Assembly (NCBI GenBank): GCA_963737145.1
Contig: CAVTRO010000001.1
Span: 930,001 to 994,000, forward strand
Reading direction: 5' to 3'
Length of the DNA: 64,000 bases
Source of the DNA: AP-15 sp963737145
Lineage (GTDB): Bacteria; Pseudomonadota; Alphaproteobacteria; ATCC43930; CGMCC-115725
Shown: positions 45,349 through 53,942 of the stretch, piece after piece
Layout of the letters: every line of letters begins with the position of its first letter
Numbering within the stretch: position 1 is the first letter of the stretch
Notes under the pieces: generated by a model
The model's input: only the letters and a program-made list of their open reading frames with translations
What the model was told of the DNA's origin: nothing
Databases searched by the model: none
Translations under genes and position numbers: made by a program

Positions 45349-45669
45349 ATGAGCGATACGGCAGAAATTCTGGAACAGGCAGCGCGCTGGCGTGAGGCAG
45401 GCTCGGGCGTGGCGTTGGCGACCGTCGTTACGACCTGGGGTTCCTCACCGCGTCCGGTCGGCGCCAAGCTCGCGGTCAACGATACCGGCGCCATGGTCGG
45501 CTCGGTATCGGGCGGCTGCGTCGAGGGCGCCGTTGTCGAAGAGGCGCTCGAGGCGATCCGTGACGGCAAGCCGCGACTTCTCGATTTCGGCGTCACCAAC
45601 GACCAGGCCTGGGAAGTCGGCCTCGCTTGCGGCGGCAAAATCCAGATCTTTGTCGAGCGCGTCGAATGA
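45349..45669 (+). CDS. XdhC/CoxF family protein, N-terminal-domain type
   Basis: A 106-residue protein that is just the XdhC_CoxI N-terminal domain: VALATVVTTWGSSPRPVGAKLAV, GSVSGGCVEGAVVEEAL and a final EVGLACGGKIQIFVE with the conserved Cys. XdhC proteins bind molybdenum cofactor and deliver its sulfurated form to xanthine-dehydrogenase-type enzymes. Here the usual ~340-residue protein is divided into this and the next gene, joined by an ATGA overlap. AAGGAGAGG precedes the start. Confidence 0.88.
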   Translation: MSDTAEILEQAARWREAGSGVALATVVTTWGSSPRPVGAKLAVNDTGAMVGSVSGGCVEGAVVEEALEAIRDGKPRLLDFGVTNDQAWEVGLACGGKIQIFVERVE

Positions 45670-46376
45670 AGGGACCCATTCTCGACCGCGTTGTAGCCGC
45701 GGAGCGTGAGCACCGCAGCGTCGCTCTCGCAACCGACCTGGCTTCGGGCCGGCAATTGCTGTTCGAGGGCGAGCATGCCGAGGGGGATCTCGCGCTCGAC
45801 GATGTGGCGCTCGACCGGCTGCGCGAGGCTTGGCATACCGGCCGAAACCGGACCATCGAGACGGCTACCGGCCGCGTGTTCGTAGAAGTCCTCACGCCGC
45901 CGCACCGCTGCTTCATCATCGGTGCGGTTCATATCGCGCAACCGCTGGTGCGGATGCTCACGATGGCCGGCTACGCTGTGACGGTCATCGACCCGCGGGG
46001 AGCGTTCGCGACGCAAGCGCGGTTCCCGGATGTCGAGCTGACACAGGAATGGCCCGACGAAGCGCTCGAACGGCTGCGGCCGGACCGCGGCTCGGCGGTA
46101 TTGGCCTTGACCCATGACCCGAAGCTCGACGACCCGGCGCTGGCCGCGGCGTTGCGTTCGGACTGCTTCTACATCGGCGCGCTCGGCTCGCGCCGCAATC
46201 ACACCGGGCGCTGTGCGCGGCTGAAAGAACTGGGCTTCAGTGACGATGATCTCGCACGCATCCACGGGCCGGTCGGACTGGCGATAGGCGCGGTGTCGCC
46301 AGCCGAGCTGGCGATCTCGATCGTCGCCGAGATGACCCAAATCCTGCGTCACGGCGAGGCGGCGGAGGCGGCGTGA
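45666..46376 (+). CDS. XdhC family protein, Rossmann-domain type
   Basis: A 236-residue protein whose C-terminal half is the XdhC Rossmann domain: HRCFIIGAVHIAQPLVRML (nucleotide loop), VTVIDPRGAFATQARFPD, VLALTHDPKLDDPAL, FYIGALGSRRNHTGRCARL and IHGPVGLAIGAVSPAELAISI. The N-terminal half is a second, divergent XdhC-like segment. It starts in the ATGA overlap with the previous gene and ends in an ATGA-type overlap (GTGA) with the next, so the three are tightly coupled. It presumably acts with the 106-aa protein in Mo-cofactor sulfuration. Confidence 0.85.
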   Translation: MKGPILDRVVAAEREHRSVALATDLASGRQLLFEGEHAEGDLALDDVALDRLREAWHTGRNRTIETATGRVFVEVLTPPHRCFIIGAVHIAQPLVRMLTMAGYAVTVIDPRGAFATQARFPDVELTQEWPDEALERLRPDRGSAVLALTHDPKLDDPALAAALRSDCFYIGALGSRRNHTGRCARLKELGFSDDDLARIHGPVGLAIGAVSPAELAISIVAEMTQILRHGEAAEAA

Positions 46377-48073
46377 AATTCGGCGAGGTCCCCGTCGCCG
46401 AGGCCGAAGGGGCGATCCTTGCGCACAGCCTGAAGCTCGGGACAACTGCGCTGAAAAAGGCCCGGGTGCTGTCGCGTGCCGATGTCGAGCTGATCGCTGC
46501 ATCGGGGCTTTCGACAGTTGCTGTCGCGCGGCTCGATCCCGGCGATGTCGGCGAGGACGAGGCGGCTGAGCGGGTCGCAGCGGCGGCCGTCGGACCCGGG
46601 ATTTCGCTCGGCGCCCCCTTTACCGGCCGAGCTAACCTTTTTGCTGAGGCGCGCGGGCTCCTTGTCTTCGATCGTGAACGGATCGATCGGCTCAATCTCG
46701 TGGACGAAGCAATCACGATCGGCACCTTGCCGCCTTGTGTGGTGGTCGAACCCAAGCAAATGGTCGCCACCGTCAAAATCATCCCGTTCGCCGCCTCCGA
46801 GGACGCCGTCAAGCAGTGCGCTCAGGTAGCGATTTCTGAAGGCCCGTTGCTGCGGGTCGCAGCCTTCCAGCCGCGCGCGGTCGGGCTTGTGCAGACACGC
46901 CTTCCCGGGCTCAAGGAGACCATTCTCGACAAAACCCGGCAGGTAACCGAAGGCAGGCTTGCCGCGCTCGGCTGCCGGCTCGTATTCGAGGAGCGGTGCG
47001 CCCATGCGACGAGCGAGCTGGCGTCAATGATCCGCGATGCGCTCGGCCACGGCATCGACATGCTCCTGATTCACGGCGCCTCGGCGATCCTCGATCGGCG
47101 GGACGTCATCCCCGCGGCGATCGTCGCTGCCGGCGGCCGGATCGACCATTTCGGGATGCCGGTCGATCCGGGCAATCTGCTTCTGCTCGGGCATGTCGCG
47201 GAGCGGGTCGTGCTCGGGCTCCCGGGTTGCGCCCGCTCGCCCAAGGTCAACGGCTTTGATTGGGTGCTGGAGAGGCTCGTTGCCGGGCTGCCCGTCGGCT
47301 CTGCCGAAATCATGCGGATGGGCAGCGGCGGCCTTCTCGCCGAAATCCCGTCTCGGCCGCTCCCACGCGCCGAAGCAAAACCCGCCGAGCAAAGGCCCGC
47401 GGCAAGGCCTGCCGGCCCCCGCACCGGCGCTCTCCTGCTCGCCGCGGGGCAATCGCGGCGCATGGGCGGCCCGAACAAACTGCTTGCCGAGGTCGATGGC
47501 GCGCCGATGGTGGCGTATGTGGCCCGCAGGCTCCTCGCCTCCAGGGCGCGGCCGATCATCGCGGTGCTCGGCAATCAGGCCGACGCGGTTGACGCGGCGC
47601 TCGGCAAATTGCCGGTCGAACGCGTGCGCAATCCAGAATTCGCCGGCGGCCTCTCGACCTCATTGAAGCGCGGCATCGCCGCGCTGCCGCCCGATCTCGA
47701 CGGCGCCCTGGTTTGCCTCGGCGACATGCCGCTGATTTCCGGCCGGCACCTCGACCGGCTGATCGCCGCGTTCAATCCGCTCGAGGGCCGGGCCATAATC
47801 GTGCCCACACGCCGCGGCAAGCGCGGCAACCCGGTCTTATGGTCGAAGCGGTTCTTCCCCGAGATGGCCGAGATCGCCGGCGATGTCGGCGCCAAGCACC
47901 TGATCGGCGAACATGCCGAGCTCGTCGCCGAAGTCGAGATGGACGACGACGCCATCCTCGTCGACATCGATACGCCGGAGGCGCTGGAAGCGCTGAGGCA
48001 AAGTAGGAAACCCGTGATTGCCGCTGCCGCAAGCCCCCTCCCATCCCCTCCCCCGCAAGCGGGGGAGGGCTAG
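46373..48073 (+). CDS. Molybdopterin-binding domain fused to MocA-type cytidylyltransferase
   Basis: A 566-residue fusion. Residues ~1-335 are a MoeA/CinA-like molybdopterin-binding region (VPVAEAEGAILAHSLKLG; IDMLLIHGASAILDRRDVIPAAI; DPGNLLLLGHV). Residues ~350-550 are an NTP-transferase domain of the MobA/MocA kind (GALLLAAGQSRRMGGPNKLLAEVDG, CLGDMPLI, RRGKRGNPVLW). It would make cytosine-dinucleotide molybdopterin, the cofactor of xanthine-dehydrogenase-family enzymes. The start is GTG at 46373 in a GTGA overlap. The last ~15 residues (SPLPSPPPQAGEG) are encoded by a family A repeat. Confidence 0.85.
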   Translation: MKFGEVPVAEAEGAILAHSLKLGTTALKKARVLSRADVELIAASGLSTVAVARLDPGDVGEDEAAERVAAAAVGPGISLGAPFTGRANLFAEARGLLVFDRERIDRLNLVDEAITIGTLPPCVVVEPKQMVATVKIIPFAASEDAVKQCAQVAISEGPLLRVAAFQPRAVGLVQTRLPGLKETILDKTRQVTEGRLAALGCRLVFEERCAHATSELASMIRDALGHGIDMLLIHGASAILDRRDVIPAAIVAAGGRIDHFGMPVDPGNLLLLGHVAERVVLGLPGCARSPKVNGFDWVLERLVAGLPVGSAEIMRMGSGGLLAEIPSRPLPRAEAKPAEQRPAARPAGPRTGALLLAAGQSRRMGGPNKLLAEVDGAPMVAYVARRLLASRARPIIAVLGNQADAVDAALGKLPVERVRNPEFAGGLSTSLKRGIAALPPDLDGALVCLGDMPLISGRHLDRLIAAFNPLEGRAIIVPTRRGKRGNPVLWSKRFFPEMAEIAGDVGAKHLIGEHAELVAEVEMDDDAILVDIDTPEALEALRQSRKPVIAAAASPLPSPPPQAGEG

Positions 48074-48080
48074 GGTGGGG
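48032..48080. repeat. Palindromic repeat, family A copy 5
   Basis: CCCCTCCCCCGCAAGCGGGGGAGGG hairpin flanked by CCCCTCCCATC and CTAGGGTGGGG. It overlaps the end of the molybdopterin gene, supplying its last codons and stop, and lies 20 bases before pcaH. Confidence 0.8.
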
Positions 48081-48099
48081 CGATCAGGGAGAGAAGCAG

Positions 48100-48810
48100 A
48101 TGCAGAGCGAGCATGATCCACTGCCGTTCCGGCCGTATGCTCCGGGGACCCAGCCACCCTATGACACCCCTGCCTATGGCAGCACCCACAAGCGGCACCC
48201 GCAGGAAAGCCTGGTGCGGCTGCCTCACACGATTACCGAGACCGCCGGGCCGCGTTTCGGCACCGCGCATTTCCCGCCGATCCCCGATTTGTCGATCGTC
48301 GACGGGAAAACGGCGCTCGGCGAGCGCATCATCGTGCACGGCCAGATTACCGACGAGGACGGCAGGCCAGTCCCGCGCACCATCGTCGAGATCTGGCAGG
48401 CCAACGCCTCCGGCCGTTATCAGCATCCGGCGGACCAGCATGACGCGGCGGTCGATCCGAATTTCCACGGCGAGGGCCGGGTTTACACCGACGACGAGGG
48501 CTGGTACCGGTTCACCTCGATCAAGCCCGGGGCCTATCCCTGGCGCAATCACGACAATGCGTGGCGGCCGAACCATATCCATTTCTCGTTCTTCGGATCT
48601 GGCTTTGCCGCCCGGCTGGTCACCCAGATGTACTTCCCGGGCGACCCGTTGCTCGAGCTCGACCCGATCTTCCTGTCGATCCCCGACGCGGCGGCGCGCA
48701 ACCGCCTCATCTGCGCGCTCGACATGAATGTGACCGAGCCCGAATGGGCGCTGGGCTACCGGTGGGACGTCGTGCTGCGAGGCCGGGCGGCGACGCCGAT
48801 GGAGCCTTGA
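48100..48810 (+). CDS. pcaH: Protocatechuate 3,4-dioxygenase beta subunit
   Basis: A 236-residue intradiol dioxygenase subunit that binds the catalytic Fe(III). All four ligands known from Pseudomonas PcaH are seen: Tyr in SGRYQHPADQ, Tyr in KPGAYPWRN, and both His in RPNHIHFSFFG. Other family text: GERIIVHGQITDEDGRPVPRTIVEIWQAN (two motifs), LTQMYFPGDPL-like VTQMYFPGDPLLELDP. It opens protocatechuate to beta-carboxymuconate. It is paired with pcaG three bases downstream; no other beta-ketoadipate genes are nearby. Confidence 0.93.
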   Translation: MQSEHDPLPFRPYAPGTQPPYDTPAYGSTHKRHPQESLVRLPHTITETAGPRFGTAHFPPIPDLSIVDGKTALGERIIVHGQITDEDGRPVPRTIVEIWQANASGRYQHPADQHDAAVDPNFHGEGRVYTDDEGWYRFTSIKPGAYPWRNHDNAWRPNHIHFSFFGSGFAARLVTQMYFPGDPLLELDPIFLSIPDAAARNRLICALDMNVTEPEWALGYRWDVVLRGRAATPMEP

Positions 48811-48813
48811 GCC

Positions 48814-49347
48814 GTGCCGAGCGCTACCAGCAGCCAGACCATCGGGCCGTTCTGGCACCTGATCGAGCATCCGGAATGGGCCGATTTGACGCGGTTCGGC
48901 GCTGCCGGCGAACGGGTAACGCTGTCGGGCTCGGTCGTCGACGGCGACGGCAATCCGGTGACCGATGCCGCCGTCGAGCTGTGGCAGGCCGATCCGCCTC
49001 CCGACGAGAGTTTTCCGGGGTTCGGGCGCTGCCGCACCGATGAGCGCGGCGAGTTCCGGTTTATTACCGTGAAGCCGGGGCCGGTGCCCGGCCGCGGCAA
49101 CGCGCAGCAAGCTCCCCATTTCGCCATCGCCGTGCATGCACGGGGGCTTCTCAAGGCCCTGATGACGCGCGCCTATTTTGTCGGCGACCCGCTCAACGAG
49201 AGCGACCCGCTGTTGTCCTCGATCGAGGATGCCCGCCGCCGCGCCACGCTGCTGGCCCAGGCCCAGAGCAAGAGCGAGTGGAGGCTCGACATCCGGTTCC
49301 AACGCGGCCCACGCGGCGAAACCGAAACCGTGTTCCTGGATATTTGA
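48814..49347 (+). CDS. pcaG: Protocatechuate 3,4-dioxygenase alpha subunit
   Basis: A 177-residue non-metal subunit that builds the active-site pocket with PcaH. It begins with the typical SSQTIGPFWHLIEHPEW, has VDGDGNPVTDAAVELWQADP, FGRCRTDERGEFRFITVKPG and QAPHFAIAVHARGLLKAL. It starts at GTG 48814, just after the pcaH stop, and converges on purH with a nine-base gap. Confidence 0.92.
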   Translation: MPSATSSQTIGPFWHLIEHPEWADLTRFGAAGERVTLSGSVVDGDGNPVTDAAVELWQADPPPDESFPGFGRCRTDERGEFRFITVKPGPVPGRGNAQQAPHFAIAVHARGLLKALMTRAYFVGDPLNESDPLLSSIEDARRRATLLAQAQSKSEWRLDIRFQRGPRGETETVFLDI

Positions 49348-49355
49348 GCCGCCGT

Positions 49356-50939
49356 CTAATGCCTGAAATGACGGAGGCCGGTGAAGACCATCGCGATGCC
49401 GGCGGCATCCGCCGCGGCGATGACCTCCTTGTCGCGCACTGACCCGCCGGGCTGGATGACCGCGGTAACCCCCGCCTCGATCGCCGCCTCGAGACCGTCG
49501 GCAAACGGGAAAAAGGCGTCCGAGGCAAGCACCGAGCCGACGGTCGGCGATTGCGCCAGTCTGGCTGATTTTCCCGCCTCGGCCGCCTTCGCGGCGGCAA
49601 TCCCGACGCTGTCGACGCGGCTCATCTGACCGGCGCCGATGCCGACCGTGGCCCCCCCGCGGACGAAGACGATCGCGTTGGATTTGACGTGCTTCGCGAC
49701 AATATCGGCGAAGAGCAGATCGGCAATCTCGGTCTCGTTCGGCGCCCGGCGGGTCACGGTGCGCAGCTCGTCCCGCCCAACCGACACCCGATCGCTCTCC
49801 TGGACGAGGACGCCGCCCGCCACCATGCGAAAGCTGCGGCCCGCGGCGCCGGGGTCGGGCATCTCCCCGGTGAGGAGGAGCCGTAACGCCGTCCTGCGGG
49901 CGAGAACCGCTCGGGCGGCTTCATTGGCCTCGGGGACGATCACGACTTCAATGAGCAGCCCGGCAATCGCCTCGGCGGTTGGTCCATCGAGGCACCGATT
50001 GAGCGCGACGATCCCACCGAAAGCGCTGACCGGATCGCAGGCGAGCGCCTTGTCCCAGGCTTCGTGCAGGGTGCCGCCGATCGCTGCGCCGCATGGGTTG
50101 GCGTGTTTGATGATCGCAACGGCAGGCGAGCCAAACTCGGCGACCAGCTCGAAGGCGGCGTCGGCGTCGCCATAATTATTGTAGGACAGCTCCTTGCCCT
50201 GGAGCTGCCGCGCAGTCGCCACTCCGGGGCGGCTTTCGCGTGTGCGATAGAAGGCGGCCGATTGGTGCGGGTTCTCTCCATAGCGCAGCCGGTCCGCCAA
50301 CTGCCCGGTGAGGACGAAGGTCTCGGGAAAGGAGGTCGGCTCATCGCGACACATCCATTCGGCTATCGCGGCATCGTAGGCTGCGGTCAGCGCGAAGGCC
50401 TTGCGCGCAAGTTCGCGGCGCGTTTCTAGGCCGACCACCCCGCCACCGGCGGCGAGTTCCGCCAGCACACGCTCGTAATCGGCGGGGTCGGTGACAACCG
50501 CGACGGCATCGTGGTTCTTGGCGGCGGCGCGGATCAGCGCCACGCCTCCGATGTCGATGTTCTCAACGCAATCCTCGGGGCTCCCGCCGGATGCGACCGT
50601 CTCGGCGAAGGGGTAGAGATTGCAGACGAGCAGGTCGATCGGTGCAATGCGCCGCTCGGCCAATGCCGCGAGGTGATCCGGCCGGTCGCGCCGTGCGAGG
50701 AGCCCCCCATGAATGGCCGGATGCAAGGTCTTGACCCGGCCATCGAGGAATTCCTCGACCCCGGTGACCTCGGTCACTTCAGTGACCGGAACTCCGCCGG
50801 CGGCGAGGGTCTGTGCCGAGCCGCCGGTCGAGATTATGGTCACGTAGCGCGCTGCCAGCGCCCGGGCGAATTCAACTATACCACTTTTGTCGCTGACCGA
50901 AATCAACGCGCGTCGGATCGGGAGAGGGTTTGCCTTCAT
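49356..50939 (-). CDS. purH: Bifunctional AICAR formyltransferase / IMP cyclohydrolase
   Basis: A 527-residue enzyme for the last two steps of IMP synthesis. The cyclohydrolase domain begins RALISVSDKSGIVEFARAL with TGVEEFLDGRVKTLHPAIHGGLL and DLLVCNLYPF. The transformylase domain includes LRYGENPHQSAAFY, GKELSYNNYGDADAAFELV, IIKHANPCGAA, FGGIVALN and the C-terminal SDAFFPFADGLEAA and GLRHFRH. Length is normal. The rsmB-heparinase-purH order is common in alphaproteobacteria; here a WecA-like gene is added. Confidence 0.96.
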   Translation of the reverse strand: MKANPLPIRRALISVSDKSGIVEFARALAARYVTIISTGGSAQTLAAGGVPVTEVTEVTGVEEFLDGRVKTLHPAIHGGLLARRDRPDHLAALAERRIAPIDLLVCNLYPFAETVASGGSPEDCVENIDIGGVALIRAAAKNHDAVAVVTDPADYERVLAELAAGGGVVGLETRRELARKAFALTAAYDAAIAEWMCRDEPTSFPETFVLTGQLADRLRYGENPHQSAAFYRTRESRPGVATARQLQGKELSYNNYGDADAAFELVAEFGSPAVAIIKHANPCGAAIGGTLHEAWDKALACDPVSAFGGIVALNRCLDGPTAEAIAGLLIEVVIVPEANEAARAVLARRTALRLLLTGEMPDPGAAGRSFRMVAGGVLVQESDRVSVGRDELRTVTRRAPNETEIADLLFADIVAKHVKSNAIVFVRGGATVGIGAGQMSRVDSVGIAAAKAAEAGKSARLAQSPTVGSVLASDAFFPFADGLEAAIEAGVTAVIQPGGSVRDKEVIAAADAAGIAMVFTGLRHFRH

Positions 50940-50979
50940 CGGCGCGGATATAGGGCTGGCTTGGAACCCTCGGCAAGTC

Positions 50980-51951
50980 TCAAGAGCCGCGGGCGAGGAT
51001 CGTCAACAGGATTGCGAGGGCGGCCGCTGATGCGGCGAGCGAGATGGAACCCCACCCGTTTTCCGATGCCCAGCCGCAGCCGATCAGCACGAGGTTGGCG
51101 CTGATCACCCGCTTGACCACGGCTGCGTGACCGAGGCCGCGGCGGACGGCTTGCTGGTAGAAATGCTCGCGATGAGCCTGCCAAACCCGCTCGCCGCGCA
51201 GCAAGCGACGGGCGAGCGTGATCGTCGCATCGGCAAGAAAGTAGAGCGGCAGGATCAGCGCGATCTTCCAATGTCCACGAACCGCAAGGCCGAGCAGCAG
51301 AAAGCCCAGAACATAACCGAGCGGGACGCTGCCGACGTCGCCGAGAAAAATCCGCGCCGGCGACCAGTTCCAGACGAGAAAACCGATGGCCGCTCCGGTC
51401 ACCGCGGCAGCTAGCACCCGCTGAGCGGGATCTACTCCGGCTCCGACACTTGCGAACAGCAGCAAGCCGGCGCCGATCGCCGCGGCCTCGCTGCCGGCCA
51501 GCCCGTCGATCCCGTCCATGAAGTTGAACAGATTGATCCACCAGATCCAGACAATGCCGATCGGGGCGAGCTGGAGTGGCTCCAGCGGACCGGGGAGCAC
51601 AAAGACGCCGATCGCCACGACGGCCGCCTGAGCCAGCAGCCGCACGACCGGGGAGAGGCCGCGCAGATCGTCGAGCCACGATACCGCCGCCAGCAAAACG
51701 GAGCCCAGGGCAATCCCAAACACGCCTGACGGCACCGAGCCGGTTCGGGCGAGCACGATCCAGGCGAGCAGTACCGAGCCGATTACCGCGATCCCGCCGC
51801 CGCGGGGCGTCGGCACCTGATGCGACGATCGCTCGTTCGGGCGGTCGAGAATCTGTCGGTGGGCGAGGATCGGAATGAGGAGCTTGGTCATCAGGCAAGC
51901 GAGCAAGCCGGTCGCGACACCGACCTCTGCGAGCCACACCGCCTCAGCCAC
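50980..51951 (-). CDS. MraY/WecA-type polyprenyl-phosphate sugar-1-phosphate transferase
   Basis: A 323-residue membrane protein with about ten spans of the glycosyltransferase 4 family. Catalytic-loop motifs are LDDLRGLSPVVRLLAQ, NLFNFMDGIDGLAG (Mg-binding Asp), RIFLGDVGSVPLGY, and the late His motif HREHFYQQAV. It would load a sugar-1-phosphate onto undecaprenyl phosphate to start a surface polysaccharide, more like WecA than MraY. Its start overlaps the end of the heparinase-family gene by eight bases. Confidence 0.88.
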   Translation of the reverse strand: MAEAVWLAEVGVATGLLACLMTKLLIPILAHRQILDRPNERSSHQVPTPRGGGIAVIGSVLLAWIVLARTGSVPSGVFGIALGSVLLAAVSWLDDLRGLSPVVRLLAQAAVVAIGVFVLPGPLEPLQLAPIGIVWIWWINLFNFMDGIDGLAGSEAAAIGAGLLLFASVGAGVDPAQRVLAAAVTGAAIGFLVWNWSPARIFLGDVGSVPLGYVLGFLLLGLAVRGHWKIALILPLYFLADATITLARRLLRGERVWQAHREHFYQQAVRRGLGHAAVVKRVISANLVLIGCGWASENGWGSISLAASAAALAILLTILARGS

Positions 51952-53740
51952 TGCCGGGCGGCTGATCCCCCACAGAGGAATCCTTCGCGGTCGGATTTCC
52001 GGGAGTTTCCTCCCCAGGGAATTGATCGTCCTGGGCCTGGTCCGCGATGGATCTGCGCGGCTCCCGGCGAATCGCCCAGCGCACCGTGACGCCGCCAGGC
52101 GGCACGGTCCCGCTCAGCACCACCTGCTGCGTCCTTCTTGCCTCGCCGGAGCCGAGATAGATGCTTTCGCCGAGACCCATTGCGCCGCCGGCGGCGCGCA
52201 ACCGCCACACGTTGCCGCTGGGCATTCGCAGCAGCGCTGCGTTGCCGTCCCGGACCAGTCCGGCCTGAACCGAGGGATGCAGGTGGAAGCGAACCGCAAA
52301 AGCCGCCCCGGGAAGCCCGGTCAGCCGATCCTCACCGCGGAGATCCTCCCCGTCCGCAGAGAGAAAAAGCTGACGTGCATAGATCAGCCCGAAGCGCTCG
52401 CGGTAGCCGTCATGCGTCGCGGAGACCCATTGCTGACCCTCGTGCTCGGCACGCTCGCGGGCGACCGAAGTCGGGCTGCGGCCGAGCGTGCCATCTGCGC
52501 GGATCTCGACCGAGTTGGTGTCGGCGACGACCATGACCGAATGCGCGGCGCTCGCCCGCGCGACCCGCCACCAGTTCGGCTTCGGGCCGCGATAGGCGCC
52601 GCAGTTGACGATGATCCGCTCGCGCTCATGGCTCAACTCGAAGGACAGAGGACCGGCATGCGCGTGGTCGTCGAAGCCGCGCGGCGGTGGTTTTCCGGTG
52701 TCGATCAGAACGAGGGTCTTGAAGGCCTGCAGCCGATCGAAGCCAGTATCGGGCGCATGCGACGGCGCGCGCCCTTTGGTCTCGGACCGCGTCAGAACGA
52801 GGTCGATCAGCACCCCGTCTTCCTCGAGCGAATCGTTGAACAGCGCGAGCCGGCGATCGCCATGGCGGAAAAAGCGCAGTATCGGCGCCATTCGCTCGAT
52901 GGCGTCTTTGAGCGCGGCCGGAACCTCTATCTGCGCCGACCGCAATACGGCGCGCGTGTCGATCAAATCCTGCAGCACCTGCATCTGCAGCGACGGGCTG
53001 CGCGACAGATGCCCGCCATCCGGGAGTATCTGTAACGACAACTCGCGCTCGAGGCTCTTGAGCACTCTCCCCAGACGCGGCTCGAATGTCCCGAGCACCA
53101 CCATACCGGCTATCAGGCCTTTGAGCGCCCGCACTCGGCCCGCTCCGGCGGCCTCCCAGGACGCGGTTCGCGCCAGGTGACGGAGCTGGGCGACCAGGCT
53201 CGTCAATATTGCACGGCGCAGCAGATCGTCCTGGTCGCGCCTCACGATCTCGTCGAAATGCGCAATCCAGGCAAAGACCCGCGTCGCCAGCACGTCGGAT
53301 CGCCATCCGATGCCGTTCCAACCGGTATTCTCATCGATCCAGCTTTGCACCAGATCGCGAGTTGCTTCGCGCGCGCCGGCGCCTGCTGCGGCAACATCGG
53401 CGATCCATCCGAAGCCGTGCCATGCGGCGAGCCATTCCTGCCCCGCCGCGGGCGGAGACCAGCGCGGCGCCGGGGAGCGGACGAGCTCTCCGGCAAGCTC
53501 GATTTCACCGGCGGCAATCGCTGCGCCGCGTTTCGCGTCACCCGGCCAGCGCTGCGCAATTCTGAGCCTGAGGTCGGCGGGAACCCGCCCGATCAAAGTG
53601 TGCCGATAGAGGGGACCCGCGGCGAGCGCTTGCAGCGCGTCTCGGCGCAGCCGAGTCAGCAGCCCGGGCGAATCGGAGCCAAGGCGGCGCCCGGCAACGG
53701 GTGGTCTACCCCTTCCGCTGCCGCTGGCGGCTGCCGTCAT
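51944..53740 (-). CDS. Heparinase II/III family protein
   Basis: A 598-residue protein. The alpha/alpha-toroid half has FGWIADVAAAGAGAREATRDLV, NTGWNGIGWRSDVLATRVFAWI and PDGGHLSRSPSLQMQVLQDL. The C-terminal beta-sandwich of the Hepar_II_III family has NCGAYRGPKPNWWRVARASAAHS and ADTNSVEIR. Members are polysaccharide lyases or unassigned; alphaproteobacteria keep this gene between rsmB and purH. The substrate is unknown. Start at ATG 53740 is chosen; the frame runs open upstream to 53923 through non-conserved, repeat-bearing sequence. Confidence 0.85.
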   Translation of the reverse strand: MTAAASGSGRGRPPVAGRRLGSDSPGLLTRLRRDALQALAAGPLYRHTLIGRVPADLRLRIAQRWPGDAKRGAAIAAGEIELAGELVRSPAPRWSPPAAGQEWLAAWHGFGWIADVAAAGAGAREATRDLVQSWIDENTGWNGIGWRSDVLATRVFAWIAHFDEIVRRDQDDLLRRAILTSLVAQLRHLARTASWEAAGAGRVRALKGLIAGMVVLGTFEPRLGRVLKSLERELSLQILPDGGHLSRSPSLQMQVLQDLIDTRAVLRSAQIEVPAALKDAIERMAPILRFFRHGDRRLALFNDSLEEDGVLIDLVLTRSETKGRAPSHAPDTGFDRLQAFKTLVLIDTGKPPPRGFDDHAHAGPLSFELSHERERIIVNCGAYRGPKPNWWRVARASAAHSVMVVADTNSVEIRADGTLGRSPTSVARERAEHEGQQWVSATHDGYRERFGLIYARQLFLSADGEDLRGEDRLTGLPGAAFAVRFHLHPSVQAGLVRDGNAALLRMPSGNVWRLRAAGGAMGLGESIYLGSGEARRTQQVVLSGTVPPGGVTVRWAIRREPRRSIADQAQDDQFPGEETPGNPTAKDSSVGDQPPGSG

Positions 53741-53881
53741 CTGCCCGCAATCCGCGTTCCCGCCCGGGCCGACTTGGCTGCAGGACGGTCGCAAAAGGCT
53801 TGCCGGAGAGGAAACCCCATGGGGGTTCGTAACAAGGAAAGCCACCCGCTGCAAGCCACCGAAGCTCACGGGCAAGCAACT

Positions 53882-53921
53882 GTCATTCCGGGATGCCCCA
53901 CAGGGGTAGGCCCGGAACGAC
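53882..53921. repeat. Palindromic repeat, family D
   Basis: GTCATTCCGGGATGCCCCAC faces AGGGGTAGGCCCGGAACGAC: 40 bases forming a near-perfect hairpin with a three-base loop. It lies between rsmB and the heparinase-family gene. Confidence 0.75.
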
Positions 53922-53942
53922 AATTTTCTGTTGCGGCCCTCG

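Noticed and set aside
44958..46502. 514-codon minus-strand frame
   Set aside because: Shadow of coxE and the XdhC genes; includes repeat sequence and no family features.
48070..49302. 410-codon minus-strand frame
   Set aside because: Antisense to pcaH/pcaG, whose iron ligands and motifs are clear on the plus strand.
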